Of a stretch of DNA of 64,000 nucleotides, positions 33,770 through 42,853 are shown piece after piece. Origin of the DNA: Desulfomicrobium orale DSM 12838 (GTDB taxonomy: Bacteria > Desulfobacterota > Desulfovibrionia > Desulfovibrionales > Desulfomicrobiaceae); assembly GCF_001553625.1 (NCBI RefSeq), contig NZ_CP014230.1, positions 1,984,001-2,048,000 of the forward strand, read 5' to 3'. The notes under the pieces are model-generated. The model saw only the letters and a list, made by a program, of their open reading frames with translations, ran no database searches and had not been told where the DNA came from. The translations under genes were made by a program, and so were the position numbers. Position 1 is the stretch's first letter. Each line of letters starts with the position of its first letter.

Positions 33770-34528
33770 TCACAGACGCAGGGACAGACAGGTCAGTCCG
33801 CCGTCCATCTTGTGGTATTCGCTGGAGTCGATCTCCACGACGGGCAGGGAGAGAGCGTCCAGCAGGGTGCGGGTTTCGGGATATCCGGCGGGCATGATCA
33901 GCGTGCCGTTCACGAAGAGCGTGTTGGCCGCGTATTCCTCGCCTCTGGGACAGACTATCTGCCTGAAGTCCGCGATGGCGGAGTGTCCGGCGAAATTTCT
34001 GGTGACCAGCATGGTGTCTTCGCCGACGTAATTGAGGCTCGATTTCAGATGGAGTCCGGCCCCCACGCGGATGAAGGCCGCCGTGTAGCCGTGCTTTTCC
34101 AGAATGGCGGAAAGCTGCCGTGCGCCTTCCTCGTTGGTCCTGTCCGAAACGCCGATGAAAAAGTGCTTCCCGACCTGCAGGATGTCGCCGCCGTCCAGAG
34201 TGCCGGGGGCTTCGATCCGGGTCAGGGGGCGCAGGGGCGCGAGGGCCGTGGCGATGGATACGGTCTCCCCCTGCCGGGAAGGAGCGCCGGGCCGGGTGAT
34301 GACGGCCGTTTCCCTTACGACCACCGCCGTGTCCTCCACAAAGCAGGCGTCGGGAAAGCCTGGCGCGGCGGGCAGCACCGTGACGGCCAGTCCCAGGGAG
34401 CGCAGACAGCGCACGTAGGCGGCGTGCTGTTCGAGAGCCTTGTCCAGATCCGGAGCGGGCAGGGCCGAGGTGGTCAGGCCCTGGTGAAAATCCGGGCCGG
34501 GCAGACGGGTGATGGCGTGAGTGAACAT
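33770..34528 (-). CDS. ddaH: Dimethylarginine dimethylaminohydrolase family protein
   Basis: 252 residues of the guanidino-group-modifying superfamily. DDAH hydrolyses N-omega-methylated arginines to citrulline and methylamines. The catalytic set is visible: FVEDTAVV near 63 (Glu, Asp), the His in GAGLHLKSSL near 161, and the nucleophile Cys in GGLTCLSL at the C-terminus, near 247. Length matches DDAH (about 255) rather than arginine deiminase (about 410). It leads an apparent operon with a zinc ribbon and a polar amino-acid importer, so imported arginine derivatives may be its substrate. Free arginine or another guanidine is an alternative. Confidence 0.87.
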   Translation of the reverse strand: MFTHAITRLPGPDFHQGLTTSALPAPDLDKALEQHAAYVRCLRSLGLAVTVLPAAPGFPDACFVEDTAVVVRETAVITRPGAPSRQGETVSIATALAPLRPLTRIEAPGTLDGGDILQVGKHFFIGVSDRTNEEGARQLSAILEKHGYTAAFIRVGAGLHLKSSLNYVGEDTMLVTRNFAGHSAIADFRQIVCPRGEEYAANTLFVNGTLIMPAGYPETRTLLDALSLPVVEIDSSEYHKMDGGLTCLSLRL

Positions 34529-34623
34529 GGCGTATCCTCAAAGAAAGAGATGGGTGCTTTTTGAACTGGCGCTTCCAAACAGGAAAAAAGCGTTTTGACA
34601 AGCCCGCGCGGCCGGGCTTCCAG

Positions 34624-35853
34624 CTATCCGGATTTCCGGTTTTTCAGGGAAAGCGTGTCCCGGACCACATGCTCCATATCGTGGACGGTATCGGCGCGTA
34701 CGATGCTCGCGGCACCGAATCTGGCCCGGATGCGGTCCATGGTCCGGTCCAGATGCTCCTCTCTTTCCCGTCTGGCATCCGTGGGCAGAGGGAGCATGTC
34801 TTTTCCGCTTCGGAAGTTGGAGACACCCAGACCGATGAGGCGGACCTTACTGGCCAGTTTCTGACCGGCCAGAAGGCGACGGGCGGTTTCGTGGATTTCC
34901 CTGGTGATGTCCGTGGGCCGGGACAGGGTTTTGCTGCGGGTGATGAGGGAAAAGTCCTGAAATCTGATTTTCAGGGTGATAGTGGCTCCTTTTTTGCCCA
35001 GAGCCCGCAATTCCGCGCCGACACGTTCGGCCTGGACCAGCAGCCAGTGCTCCAGAATTTCCGGATCCGCCGTGTCTTCCAGAAAGGTATTCTCCGCGCT
35101 GCAGGACTGCGCCTCGACATGCGGGAGCACAGGCGACGGATCGACGCCCTGAGCCCGGTCGTACAGCGTGTTGCCGCGCTTTCCCAGCGCTTCGGTCCAG
35201 AATTCCCTCGGCCGGGTCAGAACATCCCGGATATGGACGGCGCCGAGCAGGTGCAGTTCCTCCCGCATGCGCCGGCCCACGCCGGGTATTCTGGTTACGG
35301 GCAGGTCGCGCAGGAAGTCTCCCGCGGCTTCCGGGGAAATGACGGTCAGTCCGTCGGGTTTGCGCCAGGCCGAGGCGATCTTGGCCAGAAACTTGTTGGG
35401 GGCGATGCCGATGGAGCAGCTCAGGCCCGTGCCGTCCCTGATGGCCTTCTTGAGATTTCCGGCCAGGATTTCCGGTGACGGCAGAATGCGTTCCATGCCG
35501 GAGATATCCGCGTAGGCCTCGTCCACGGAGGCCTGCTCCACCACGGGACAGTGCGCGCGAATGAGCGCCATGACCTGACGCGAGACCTCCCTGTACCGGG
35601 ACATGCAACCCGGCAGAAACACGGCCTGCGGGCAGAGCTTCCGGGCCCGGGCGATGGGCATGGCCGAATGGACGCCGTATTTTCTGGCTTCGTAGGATGC
35701 GGCGGAGACCACGCCGCGCGGAGAGTCGCCGACGACCACGGGCAGGCCGCGCAGAGCCGGATTGTCGGCCTGCTCCACGGAAGCGAAAAAGGCGTCCATG
35801 TCCAGATGCAGAATAATCGCTTGTAAAGTATGGGCGGCGGGAGTATTTTTCAT
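34624..35853 (-). CDS. dinB: DNA polymerase IV (Y family)
   Basis: 409 residues. Error-prone translesion polymerase. The catalytic carboxylates are in LHLDMDAFFASVE near residue 16 and SVDEAYADIS near 112; the thumb/little-finger region carries IPGVGRRM near 190 and KKGATITLKIR near 306. The start at 35853 was chosen because the normal family N-terminus follows within 15 residues; the open frame upstream to 36108 has no resemblance to the family. No clear LexA box was seen. A C-terminal clamp-binding motif is not obvious. Confidence 0.94.
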   Translation of the reverse strand: MKNTPAAHTLQAIILHLDMDAFFASVEQADNPALRGLPVVVGDSPRGVVSAASYEARKYGVHSAMPIARARKLCPQAVFLPGCMSRYREVSRQVMALIRAHCPVVEQASVDEAYADISGMERILPSPEILAGNLKKAIRDGTGLSCSIGIAPNKFLAKIASAWRKPDGLTVISPEAAGDFLRDLPVTRIPGVGRRMREELHLLGAVHIRDVLTRPREFWTEALGKRGNTLYDRAQGVDPSPVLPHVEAQSCSAENTFLEDTADPEILEHWLLVQAERVGAELRALGKKGATITLKIRFQDFSLITRSKTLSRPTDITREIHETARRLLAGQKLASKVRLIGLGVSNFRSGKDMLPLPTDARREREEHLDRTMDRIRARFGAASIVRADTVHDMEHVVRDTLSLKNRKSG

Positions 35854-35947
35854 CAATGGTTTCACAGGGGGAAGAAGGGGAGGCTTCCTTACTGAACTGA
35901 TGCCGGTCCGCAGATGCGAAAAGAAAGGCATCCATTTTTTTGTGGCT

Positions 35948-35976
35948 TTGACAGGACGGCCGGTTGCTGCTAACAG
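35948..35976 (+). promoter_or_regulatory. Candidate sigma-70 promoter of the VWA-OmpA gene
   Basis: Consensus TTGACA (35948-35953), 17-bp spacer and TAACAG (35971-35976), giving a leader of about 70 bases. The -10 has only three consensus bases, but the same TAACAG hexamer occurs in the tRNA-Met promoter. Confidence 0.55.
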
Positions 35977-36049
35977 GCTTGACCGACGTATTCCGTAAGA
36001 AGTCCGTCCTATTTTTGATGAATTGTCAACGCAAAGAGGAGTTGTAAGG

Positions 36050-37174
36050 ATGAAAGTGAGCAAACTGGCTGTGTTGTGTCTGTTGCTGGCGATGTTCGCG
36101 GCTTCCACGGCCGTGTCCGCCGGAACCTATGCGCCCAAGGTCGATAATTTTATCTTCCTGGTCGATACATCGGGTTCCATGGATGAAAACTATGTCGGTA
36201 CCAAAGAAAAGAAAGTCGTTCTGGCCAAATCCATCATGGAGCGCATCAACTCCAACCTGATGGAACTGGGTTACAAAGGCGCTCTGGCCACCGCGGCTCC
36301 GGCCCGGGAAATCCAGGCTCTGGAGACCTACTCCTCCGCCGGATTCGGTGCTTCCATCGCCAAGCTGCCCACGGTGATCGGCTCCCGGCCGACTCCTCTG
36401 GGTGAAGGTCTGAAGGCTCTTGAGCCTGCCCTGCAGGGTGTCTCTGGACGCAATGCCGTAATCATTCTTTCCGATGGCCGTGAAAACACCGGTACGGATT
36501 CCGTGCAGGTCGCTTCCGATCTGGCCGAAAAGTATGGCGTTTGTTTCCACACCATAAGCTTTGCCGACTCTGTCGCCGGCAATCAGCCCCTGCTGGACAG
36601 CATCACGAATGCGAAGCCCTGCGGCGTCGCTGTTTCCGCCGAGCAGATCGCTGATGACGCCGCTTTGCAGCAGTTCATCAAGGACGTGTTCTATGAGGCT
36701 GCCGCTCCGGCCGCTCCTGTCGATGGCGACGACGATGGCGACGGTGTGCCCAATTCCAGAGACAAGTGCCCCGACACTCCCCGCGATCTGGCTGTTGATG
36801 CCGATGGATGCCCCATCCCGGTGAAGATGCAGCTGAAGGTGCTCTTTGATTTCGACAAGTCCGAAGTCAAGTCCATCTATCATCAGGAACTGGCTAACTT
36901 CGCCGAGTTCGCCAAGCAGTATCCCGGCGTGGACATCGAGATCGGCGGTCACACCGACTCCGTGGGCAAGGCCGCGTACAACCAGAAGCTGTCCGAGCGC
37001 CGGGCCAAGAGCGTCCGCGCCTACCTGGTCGAGAAGCTGGGCATGGACGGCGCCCGCCTGACCGCTGTCGGATACGGCATGACCCAGCCCATCGCCGACA
37101 ACAAGACCAAGGACGGCCGTGCGCAGAACCGCCGCATCGAGGCCGTGCTGAAGGGCGTTTACCAGAAGCGGTAA
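36050..37174 (+). CDS. VWA-OmpA outer-membrane-associated protein
   Basis: 374 residues: signal peptide (about 1-27), a von Willebrand A domain (about 33-225) with a MIDAS DTSGSMDE, then a short calcium-binding thrombospondin type 3-like segment (DGDDDGDGVPNSRDKCPDTP near 232), and a C-terminal OmpA peptidoglycan-binding domain (about 260-370; GHTDSVGKAAYNQKLSERRA with the DAP-binding Asp/Arg pair). It should anchor non-covalently to peptidoglycan while the VWA domain binds a ligand outside. Base composition is more even than in its neighbours, suggesting high expression. It has its own promoter and terminator. Confidence 0.92.
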   Translation: MKVSKLAVLCLLLAMFAASTAVSAGTYAPKVDNFIFLVDTSGSMDENYVGTKEKKVVLAKSIMERINSNLMELGYKGALATAAPAREIQALETYSSAGFGASIAKLPTVIGSRPTPLGEGLKALEPALQGVSGRNAVIILSDGRENTGTDSVQVASDLAEKYGVCFHTISFADSVAGNQPLLDSITNAKPCGVAVSAEQIADDAALQQFIKDVFYEAAAPAAPVDGDDDGDGVPNSRDKCPDTPRDLAVDADGCPIPVKMQLKVLFDFDKSEVKSIYHQELANFAEFAKQYPGVDIEIGGHTDSVGKAAYNQKLSERRAKSVRAYLVEKLGMDGARLTAVGYGMTQPIADNKTKDGRAQNRRIEAVLKGVYQKR

Positions 37175-37212
37175 TCGGCCCGTGGCCCGTCCTTCGGGAC
37201 GTCGCGAAAATG

Positions 37213-37251
37213 AAAATCACCCCTCGCTGTCTGGCGGGGGGTGATTTTTTT
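37213..37251 (+). terminator. Rho-independent terminator after the VWA-OmpA gene
   Basis: Stem AAAATCACCCC (37213-37223) plus CGC with matching GCG and GGGGTGATTTT (to 37248), followed by T's to 37251. It is also usable on the minus strand after yehS, whose stop lies about 100 bases away. Confidence 0.9.
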
Positions 37252-37349
37252 GTGTCCACGGCGGACCGGCATTTATACCAAACCCCTGAGAATGGTTCCG
37301 TTTCAGGTCGAAGCGATGGATTTTGTCCTGCTGGCCTGGCAGGCGCGGG

Positions 37350-37805
37350 TTATTTTTCCTCGCGTGAAGTCCGGGCCAGGCCGGTCAGGAACTTCCGCAG
37401 CAACTGGTCGCCGCAGGGCTTGAAATTGCGATGGTCCGGCCGCCGGAACAGCGCGGCGAGTTCGGATTTGGAGAGGGTGAGGCCCGCGCTGCGGAGGATG
37501 TGCAGCATGTCCGTGTCTTTGAGTTCCAAAGCGATGCGCAGCTTGCGTAGGATGGCGTTGTTGTCCAGTTCGCCGTCCGGCGGTTCGTTCCCCGGCCCGC
37601 GCCGGGAAACGATCAGTCCGTCCAGAAACGCGCCCAGCAGGACATCCGGGCATTCCACGCTTTGCGGATCGCCGTCCTTCCGGAGGAACAGGTCCAGATC
37701 GGCTTCGCTCAGAGCGTGTCCGCCCAGCGCGAAGAGGGCCGTGAGCCGCGCGTTGCTCAGGCGCAGGGCGTAGCGCAGGCGGCGCAGGATATCGTTATTG
37801 GTCAT
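37350..37805 (-). CDS. YehS-like DUF1456 protein
   Basis: 151 residues made of two copies of a DUF1456 helical unit: NNDILRRLRYALRLSN at residue 3 and NNAILRKLRIALELKD near 81, each followed by an L-x-x-LF-R segment. No catalytic motif is known; the family is small and cytoplasmic. The start at 37805 gives the usual MTNNDILRR; a frame open further upstream is discarded. It follows acs by 126 bases in the same direction and may be in its operon. Function unknown. Confidence 0.9.
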   Translation of the reverse strand: MTNNDILRRLRYALRLSNARLTALFALGGHALSEADLDLFLRKDGDPQSVECPDVLLGAFLDGLIVSRRGPGNEPPDGELDNNAILRKLRIALELKDTDMLHILRSAGLTLSKSELAALFRRPDHRNFKPCGDQLLRKFLTGLARTSREEK

Positions 37806-37931
37806 GGACAATTTCTCCGGAGGTTTCGGCCGTGCGGCCGAAGCGAAAAATGCCCGCAAAACGCGGGCGGTGTCCAGCGTTTCGCGGGCTTGCGGTTCCG
37901 GGGACGTTGCGGCCCAGCCGGCTTGGCCGCG

Positions 37932-39887
37932 TCAGACCCTGCCGGCGATGAGGTCCTGGATGACCGATGGATCGGCCAGGGTGGACGTGTCGCCGAAGTC
38001 CTCCATGGAGGTGGATCCTTCGGTGATCTTGCGCAGCACCCGGCGCATGATTTTTCCACTGCGGGTCTTGGGCAGGCTTTCAGCGAACTGGATCACTTCC
38101 GGCGCGGCCAGCGGACCGATTTCCTTGCGTACATGGGCGCGCAGCTCTTTGACCAGCTCGTCGGACTCGTCGGCATCGGCCCGCAGGGTGACGTAGGCGT
38201 AGACGGCCTGTCCCTTGATTTCGTGGGACATGCCCACCACGGCGGCCTCGGCCACGGCCGGGTGCGAGACCAGGGCGGATTCGATTTCCGCCGTACCCAG
38301 CCGGTGTCCGGAGACGTTGATCACATCGTCCAGACGGCCCAGAATCCAGAAATAGCCGTCTTCGTCCCGGCGCGCGCCGTCGCCCGATTCGTAGCGTCCG
38401 CGAAAACGTCCGAAGTACTGCTGCCGGAAGCGCTCCGGGTCGCGGAAGATGCCGCGCAGCATGCCCGGCCAGGGCCGCTCCACGATCAGATTGCCGCTTT
38501 CGCCCGCCGGGGCGGGGTTGCCGTCGGCATCGACCACGCTGGCCCGGATGCCGGGCAGAGGCAGGGCCGCCGAGCCGGGCTTGAGCGGCGTGGCGAAGGG
38601 CAGGGCGGAAATGAGGATGCCGCCCGTTTCGGTCTGCCACCAGGTGTCCGCCACGGGCAGCCGGGAGCGGCCGATATTTTCGTGGTACCACATCCATGCT
38701 TCGGGATTGATGGGCTCGCCCACGCTGCCCAGCACCCGCAGGGAGGACAGATCGTTCTTGCGGGTCCATTCCACGCCTTCGCGCATGAGCGCCCGGATGG
38801 CCGTGGGTGCAGTGTAGAAACTGGTCACGCCGAATTTTTCCACGATCTGCCAGAACCGTGAGGGGTCGGGATAGGAGGGCACACCCTCGAACATGACCGT
38901 GGTCAAGCCAAGGGCCAGGGGGCCGTAGAGAATGTAGGTGTGCCCGGTGATCCAGCCGATATCGGCGGTGCAGAAGTGGATGTCGTCGTCGTGAAGGTTG
39001 AAGACCAGCTGGCAGGTGTGGGTTGCGTAGGTCAGATAGCCGCCGGTGGTGTGCACCACGCCCTTGGGCTTGCCCGTGGAGCCGCTGGTGTAGAGGAGCA
39101 GCAGCGTGTCCTCGGAGTCCATGTCTTCGCAGGGGCAGAGGGCGGAGAGGTCCGGGTCGGCCATGAGATCGTGCCACCAGATGTCGCGGCCTTCGGTCAT
39201 GGCAATGTCGTTTCCGGCCCGCCGCAGCACCACGCAGGCGGTCACGGACGGACAGCCGGCCAGGGCTTCGTCCACATTGCCCTTCAGGGGGATTTTTCGT
39301 CCCGCGCGGAGTACGGCGTCGGCCGTGACCAGCACCTTGGCCTCACAGTCCTGAATGCGGTTTTGCAGACTGGAGGCCGAAAATCCGGCAAACACGGCGG
39401 AGTGGATGGCGCCGATGCGGGTGCAGGCCAGCATGGCCACAGCCAGTTCCGGCACCATGGGCATGTACAGGGCCACCCGGTCTCCCCGGTCCACGCCGAG
39501 CTTTTTCAGGGCGTTGGCGAAACGGCCGACCTCGGTCAGCAGTTCGGCGTAGGAAATGCGGCGCACGTCATCCTCGGGCTCGCCCTGCCAGATGATGGCC
39601 GTCTTGTCCCCCAGCCCCTTCTCCACATGCCGGTCCAGGCAGTTGTGACTGACGTTCAGCCGGCCGCCCGTGAACCATCCGATCCGGGCCGCATCCATGT
39701 CGCAGTCCATGACCTTGTCCCAGGGCCTGCTCCAGCTGATCAGCTCTTCAGCCCGCCCGGCCCAGTAGCCTTCGGGATCCTGGTCCGCTTGGCGGTACAG
39801 TTCTTCGTAGGCGGCCATACCGGCGACATGCGCCCTCGGCGTGGCGGGCGGTTCGAAAAGAAGCGGTCTGGTGTTTTCAGCGGGCAT
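37932..39887 (-). CDS. acs: Acetyl-CoA synthetase (AMP-forming)
   Basis: 651 residues, the normal size. Activates acetate to acetyl-CoA through acetyl-AMP. ATP motif YTSGSTGKPKGVVH near residue 263, the WWQTETGG core near 412, the hinge GRLDDVINVSGHR near 513, and the catalytic lysine in the PKTRSGKIMRR C-terminal motif near 606. That lysine is the known target of reversible acetylation in other bacteria. The divergent neighbour is a Pat-type acetyltransferase, which probably performs it, and citrate synthase follows Pat. Confidence 0.97.
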   Translation of the reverse strand: MPAENTRPLLFEPPATPRAHVAGMAAYEELYRQADQDPEGYWAGRAEELISWSRPWDKVMDCDMDAARIGWFTGGRLNVSHNCLDRHVEKGLGDKTAIIWQGEPEDDVRRISYAELLTEVGRFANALKKLGVDRGDRVALYMPMVPELAVAMLACTRIGAIHSAVFAGFSASSLQNRIQDCEAKVLVTADAVLRAGRKIPLKGNVDEALAGCPSVTACVVLRRAGNDIAMTEGRDIWWHDLMADPDLSALCPCEDMDSEDTLLLLYTSGSTGKPKGVVHTTGGYLTYATHTCQLVFNLHDDDIHFCTADIGWITGHTYILYGPLALGLTTVMFEGVPSYPDPSRFWQIVEKFGVTSFYTAPTAIRALMREGVEWTRKNDLSSLRVLGSVGEPINPEAWMWYHENIGRSRLPVADTWWQTETGGILISALPFATPLKPGSAALPLPGIRASVVDADGNPAPAGESGNLIVERPWPGMLRGIFRDPERFRQQYFGRFRGRYESGDGARRDEDGYFWILGRLDDVINVSGHRLGTAEIESALVSHPAVAEAAVVGMSHEIKGQAVYAYVTLRADADESDELVKELRAHVRKEIGPLAAPEVIQFAESLPKTRSGKIMRRVLRKITEGSTSMEDFGDTSTLADPSVIQDLIAGRV

Positions 39888-40055
39888 GGCGTCCTCCTGT
39901 GACGGGTTCGGGCGTGATTTCGTGTCCGGAAACGGGATGTAGAAGAAATGGATTTCGTTTTCCCGCCTTTTCTGGTAAGTGGCTGAAATTGACGGACTGG
40001 CGGTCGCGCGGGCACTCTGTCTTCTTCTTTCCAGGTAAACGGAGTCTTTTGAGCG

Positions 40056-42758
40056 ATGAGCGTGAATCCCCTGAATCTGCTGTTCAAACCCAATTCCCTG
40101 GCCATCATCGGCGCTTCCCGCGAGGCGGGATCAGTCAGCGCCACGCTCATGGGCAATCTCATGTCCGGAAAATTTCTGGGACCGGTGCTGCCCGTTTCCG
40201 GGGCCCAGGAAGCCATTTTCGGCGTGCTGTCCTATGCGGACGTGAAATCCCTGCCGCTGACTCCGGATCTGGCCATCATCTGCTCGCCCGTTCACGAGGC
40301 CCCGGAGCGTCTGGCCGAACTGGCCGACAACGGCACCCCCGCAGCCCTGGTCATGGACCCGGATTACGATCTGCTGGAAGCCTCCGAACGGACAAAAATC
40401 GATGAACAAATCCGGGCCGTGGTCCGGGACAAGCACATCCGTGTGCTGGGGCCCGGCAGCCTGGGGATGATCGTGCCCGCATCGGGCGTCAACGCCAGCC
40501 TGTCCAAGGTGGGCGCCAGAGAGGGGCGCATCGCCTTCGTGACTCAGTCCGACAGCCTTTTCGAATCGGTTCTGGACTGGGCCAAGAACAATAACATCGG
40601 TTTTTCGCATTGTATTTCCCTGGGCCGCCAGCTGGATGTGGATTTCAGTTCCGTGCTCGACTATTTGGGCGAGGACCCGGCCACACGGTCCATCCTGCTG
40701 TATGTGGAAAGCATTCAGGACGCCCGCCGGTTCATGTCCGCGGCCCGGGCCAGCGCCCGCAGCAAGCCCATTCTGGTCATCCGGCCCAGGCGTCTGCCCT
40801 GCGAACTGCGCGACGCCGCCGCCGATCTGACCGAAGACGATCTGGACCTCATCTACGACGCGGCCTTCCGCCGGGCGGGCATGGTCCGGGTGGACGACAT
40901 CGACCTGCTCTTCGAGGGCGCGCGGACCCTGGCCAACTACAGGCCCCTGCGCGGCAATGATCTGGCCATCATGACCAACGGGCGAAGCGTGGGGCTTCTG
41001 AGCGCCGACGCGCTCATTGCCGGCGGCGGTGTGCTCGCGCCCATCACCGAGGATCTTCAGCTCAAGCTCGAAGAGATTCTGGGGCCGGAGCGGTGCTCGG
41101 ACAACCCGGTGTCCCTGCCCTACAACGCCGCGCCGGACGTGTACGCCCGGGTGCTGAGCGTTCTGGCCAAGGCCAGGGGCGTGGGCTGCGTGCTCATTTT
41201 GCATGTGCCCCTGCCCGGAGCCTCCAGCCTGGACATCGCCCGGGCCGTGACCCAGGTGGCCAAGACCAGCCGGTGCCTGGTGCTGGCCAACTGGCTGGGT
41301 GAGGAAACGGTGCGGGACACCAAGGAGATTTTCGACGAAGCCTCCGTTCCGGTGTTCGACCGGCCCGGCAAGGCGATCATGACCTACCTGCACATGCTCC
41401 GCTACAAGCGCATCCAGCAGATTCTGATGCAGACCCCCGATTCCCTGCCCGCCGACTTCTTTCCCGACACGGCCCACGCCGCCCAGGTCATTGCCGCTGC
41501 TCTGGAAGACGGGCGTACAAAGCTGTCCGAGGAGGAATCCCGGCAGGTGCTCGCGGCCTACGGTCTGCCCGTGGTGGAAACCCGGATCTGCAAGTCGGCC
41601 ATGCAGGCCGTGGAAGCGGCGGCGGAGCTCGGCTACCCTGTGGCTCTCAAGATCCGCTCGCCGCAGATCGCCCATCCGTCGGACATCGGCGGCATCGCCC
41701 TCGACCTGACCACGCCGGACCTGCTCTTCGAGGCCGCGGCCAACATGTCCGCCCGCGTGCACGCGCGCATGCCGAACGCCTATATCGACGGCTTCGTCGT
41801 GCAGAAGATGGGCCGCAGGCCGGGAGCGCACGAGCTGTTCATCTCCGTGGTCACGGACAAGACCTTCGGGCCGGTGCTGCGTTTCGGTCACGGCGGCGTG
41901 GCATCCTCCGTCATCAACGACCAGGCCGCGGCCCTGCCGCCCCTGAACATGGGGCTGGCCCGCGAACTGATCTCCCGCACCCGCATTTCCAGACTCCTGG
42001 AAGGCTCCCGGCGTCAGGCTCCGGCCGATATGGACGATATCTGCCTGGCTCTGATTCAGGTCAGCCAGATGGTCATCGATCTGCCGCAGATCGTCACTGT
42101 GGAGATGAACCCGGTTTTCGCCGACGACAAGGGCGTACTGGCCCTGGGTGCGCGGATATGGGTCCGGGAATGCTCGTGCTGCGGGCCGGAACGGCTGGCT
42201 ATCCGGCCGTATCCGAGAGAACTGGAAGAGTCCGTGCGGCTTAAGGACGGCTCGCGGGTGCTTCTGCGGCCCATCCGGCCGGAGGATGCCGCGGCCCACC
42301 TGCAATTCATCGAGAATCTGGACGAAGAGGACCTGCGGCTGCGTTTCTTCGGACTGGTCCAGAATTTCGTGCTGGACGACATGACCCGTTTCACCCAGAT
42401 CGACTACGACCGGGAAATGGCCTTCATCGCCACGCGCCAGACCGGCAGAGAGGCGGAAACCCTGGGTGTGGTGCGCACCTCCACCAAGCCGGACAATTCT
42501 TCAGCGGAATTCGCCATCATCATCCGCACCGACATGAAAGGCACGGGTCTGGGCTCGCTTCTGTTCGAAAAGATGATCCGGTACTGCAAGAGCCGGGGCA
42601 CCCGCTACCTGGACGGGCAGACCATGCCCCGCAACAAGGGCATGATCGGGCTGGCCAGGCGTTTCGGCCTGTCCGTGGCCCACAACTACGAGGAAGAGCT
42701 GGTGGAAATGCGGCTGTCCCTGTGGGAATGGGAGCCGGCCGGCCAGAAGCTTTCGTGA
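40056..42758 (+). CDS. Pat/PatZ-type protein lysine acetyltransferase (NDP-forming acyl-CoA synthetase plus GNAT)
   Basis: 900 residues. Order: CoA-binding Rossmann domain (about 1-130), succinyl-CoA-synthetase-like ligase part (150-450), ATP-grasp (about 480-700), and a C-terminal GNAT domain (about 735-890) with the acetyl-CoA loop MKGTGLGSLLFEKM. In true ADP-forming acetyl-CoA synthetases the phosphohistidine lies in a SHTGALAG-like segment; here the aligned region reads RDAAADLTEDD, so the histidine is missing and ligase activity is unlikely. This is the hallmark of YfiQ/Pat regulators that acetylate Acs, and acs is divergent here. Confidence 0.9.
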   Translation: MSVNPLNLLFKPNSLAIIGASREAGSVSATLMGNLMSGKFLGPVLPVSGAQEAIFGVLSYADVKSLPLTPDLAIICSPVHEAPERLAELADNGTPAALVMDPDYDLLEASERTKIDEQIRAVVRDKHIRVLGPGSLGMIVPASGVNASLSKVGAREGRIAFVTQSDSLFESVLDWAKNNNIGFSHCISLGRQLDVDFSSVLDYLGEDPATRSILLYVESIQDARRFMSAARASARSKPILVIRPRRLPCELRDAAADLTEDDLDLIYDAAFRRAGMVRVDDIDLLFEGARTLANYRPLRGNDLAIMTNGRSVGLLSADALIAGGGVLAPITEDLQLKLEEILGPERCSDNPVSLPYNAAPDVYARVLSVLAKARGVGCVLILHVPLPGASSLDIARAVTQVAKTSRCLVLANWLGEETVRDTKEIFDEASVPVFDRPGKAIMTYLHMLRYKRIQQILMQTPDSLPADFFPDTAHAAQVIAAALEDGRTKLSEEESRQVLAAYGLPVVETRICKSAMQAVEAAAELGYPVALKIRSPQIAHPSDIGGIALDLTTPDLLFEAAANMSARVHARMPNAYIDGFVVQKMGRRPGAHELFISVVTDKTFGPVLRFGHGGVASSVINDQAAALPPLNMGLARELISRTRISRLLEGSRRQAPADMDDICLALIQVSQMVIDLPQIVTVEMNPVFADDKGVLALGARIWVRECSCCGPERLAIRPYPRELEESVRLKDGSRVLLRPIRPEDAAAHLQFIENLDEEDLRLRFFGLVQNFVLDDMTRFTQIDYDREMAFIATRQTGREAETLGVVRTSTKPDNSSAEFAIIIRTDMKGTGLGSLLFEKMIRYCKSRGTRYLDGQTMPRNKGMIGLARRFGLSVAHNYEEELVEMRLSLWEWEPAGQKLS

Positions 42759-42779
42759 GGGGAGCCGCTGGCGGCACGG

Positions 42780-42808
42780 ACCCGGGCCGGAAATTTTCCG
42801 GAACGGGT
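42780..42808. promoter_or_regulatory. Palindrome between pat and gltA
   Basis: ACCCG-gg-CCGGAAA-t-TTTCCGG-aa-CGGGT: symmetric arms of 5 and 7 bp with a GG/AA internal loop. No T-run follows, and the loop is only one base, so an operator or processing site is more likely than a terminator. It lies 22 bases after pat and 45 before gltA. Confidence 0.4.
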
Positions 42809-42853
42809 TTGGACAGTCCCGTGGCGGCATGAGCAGGAACAAAGGAGTGATCC

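Noticed and set aside
40131-42305. Long antisense frame opposite the Pat acetyltransferase
   Set aside because: No recognisable domain, and the plus strand encodes the full multidomain protein.
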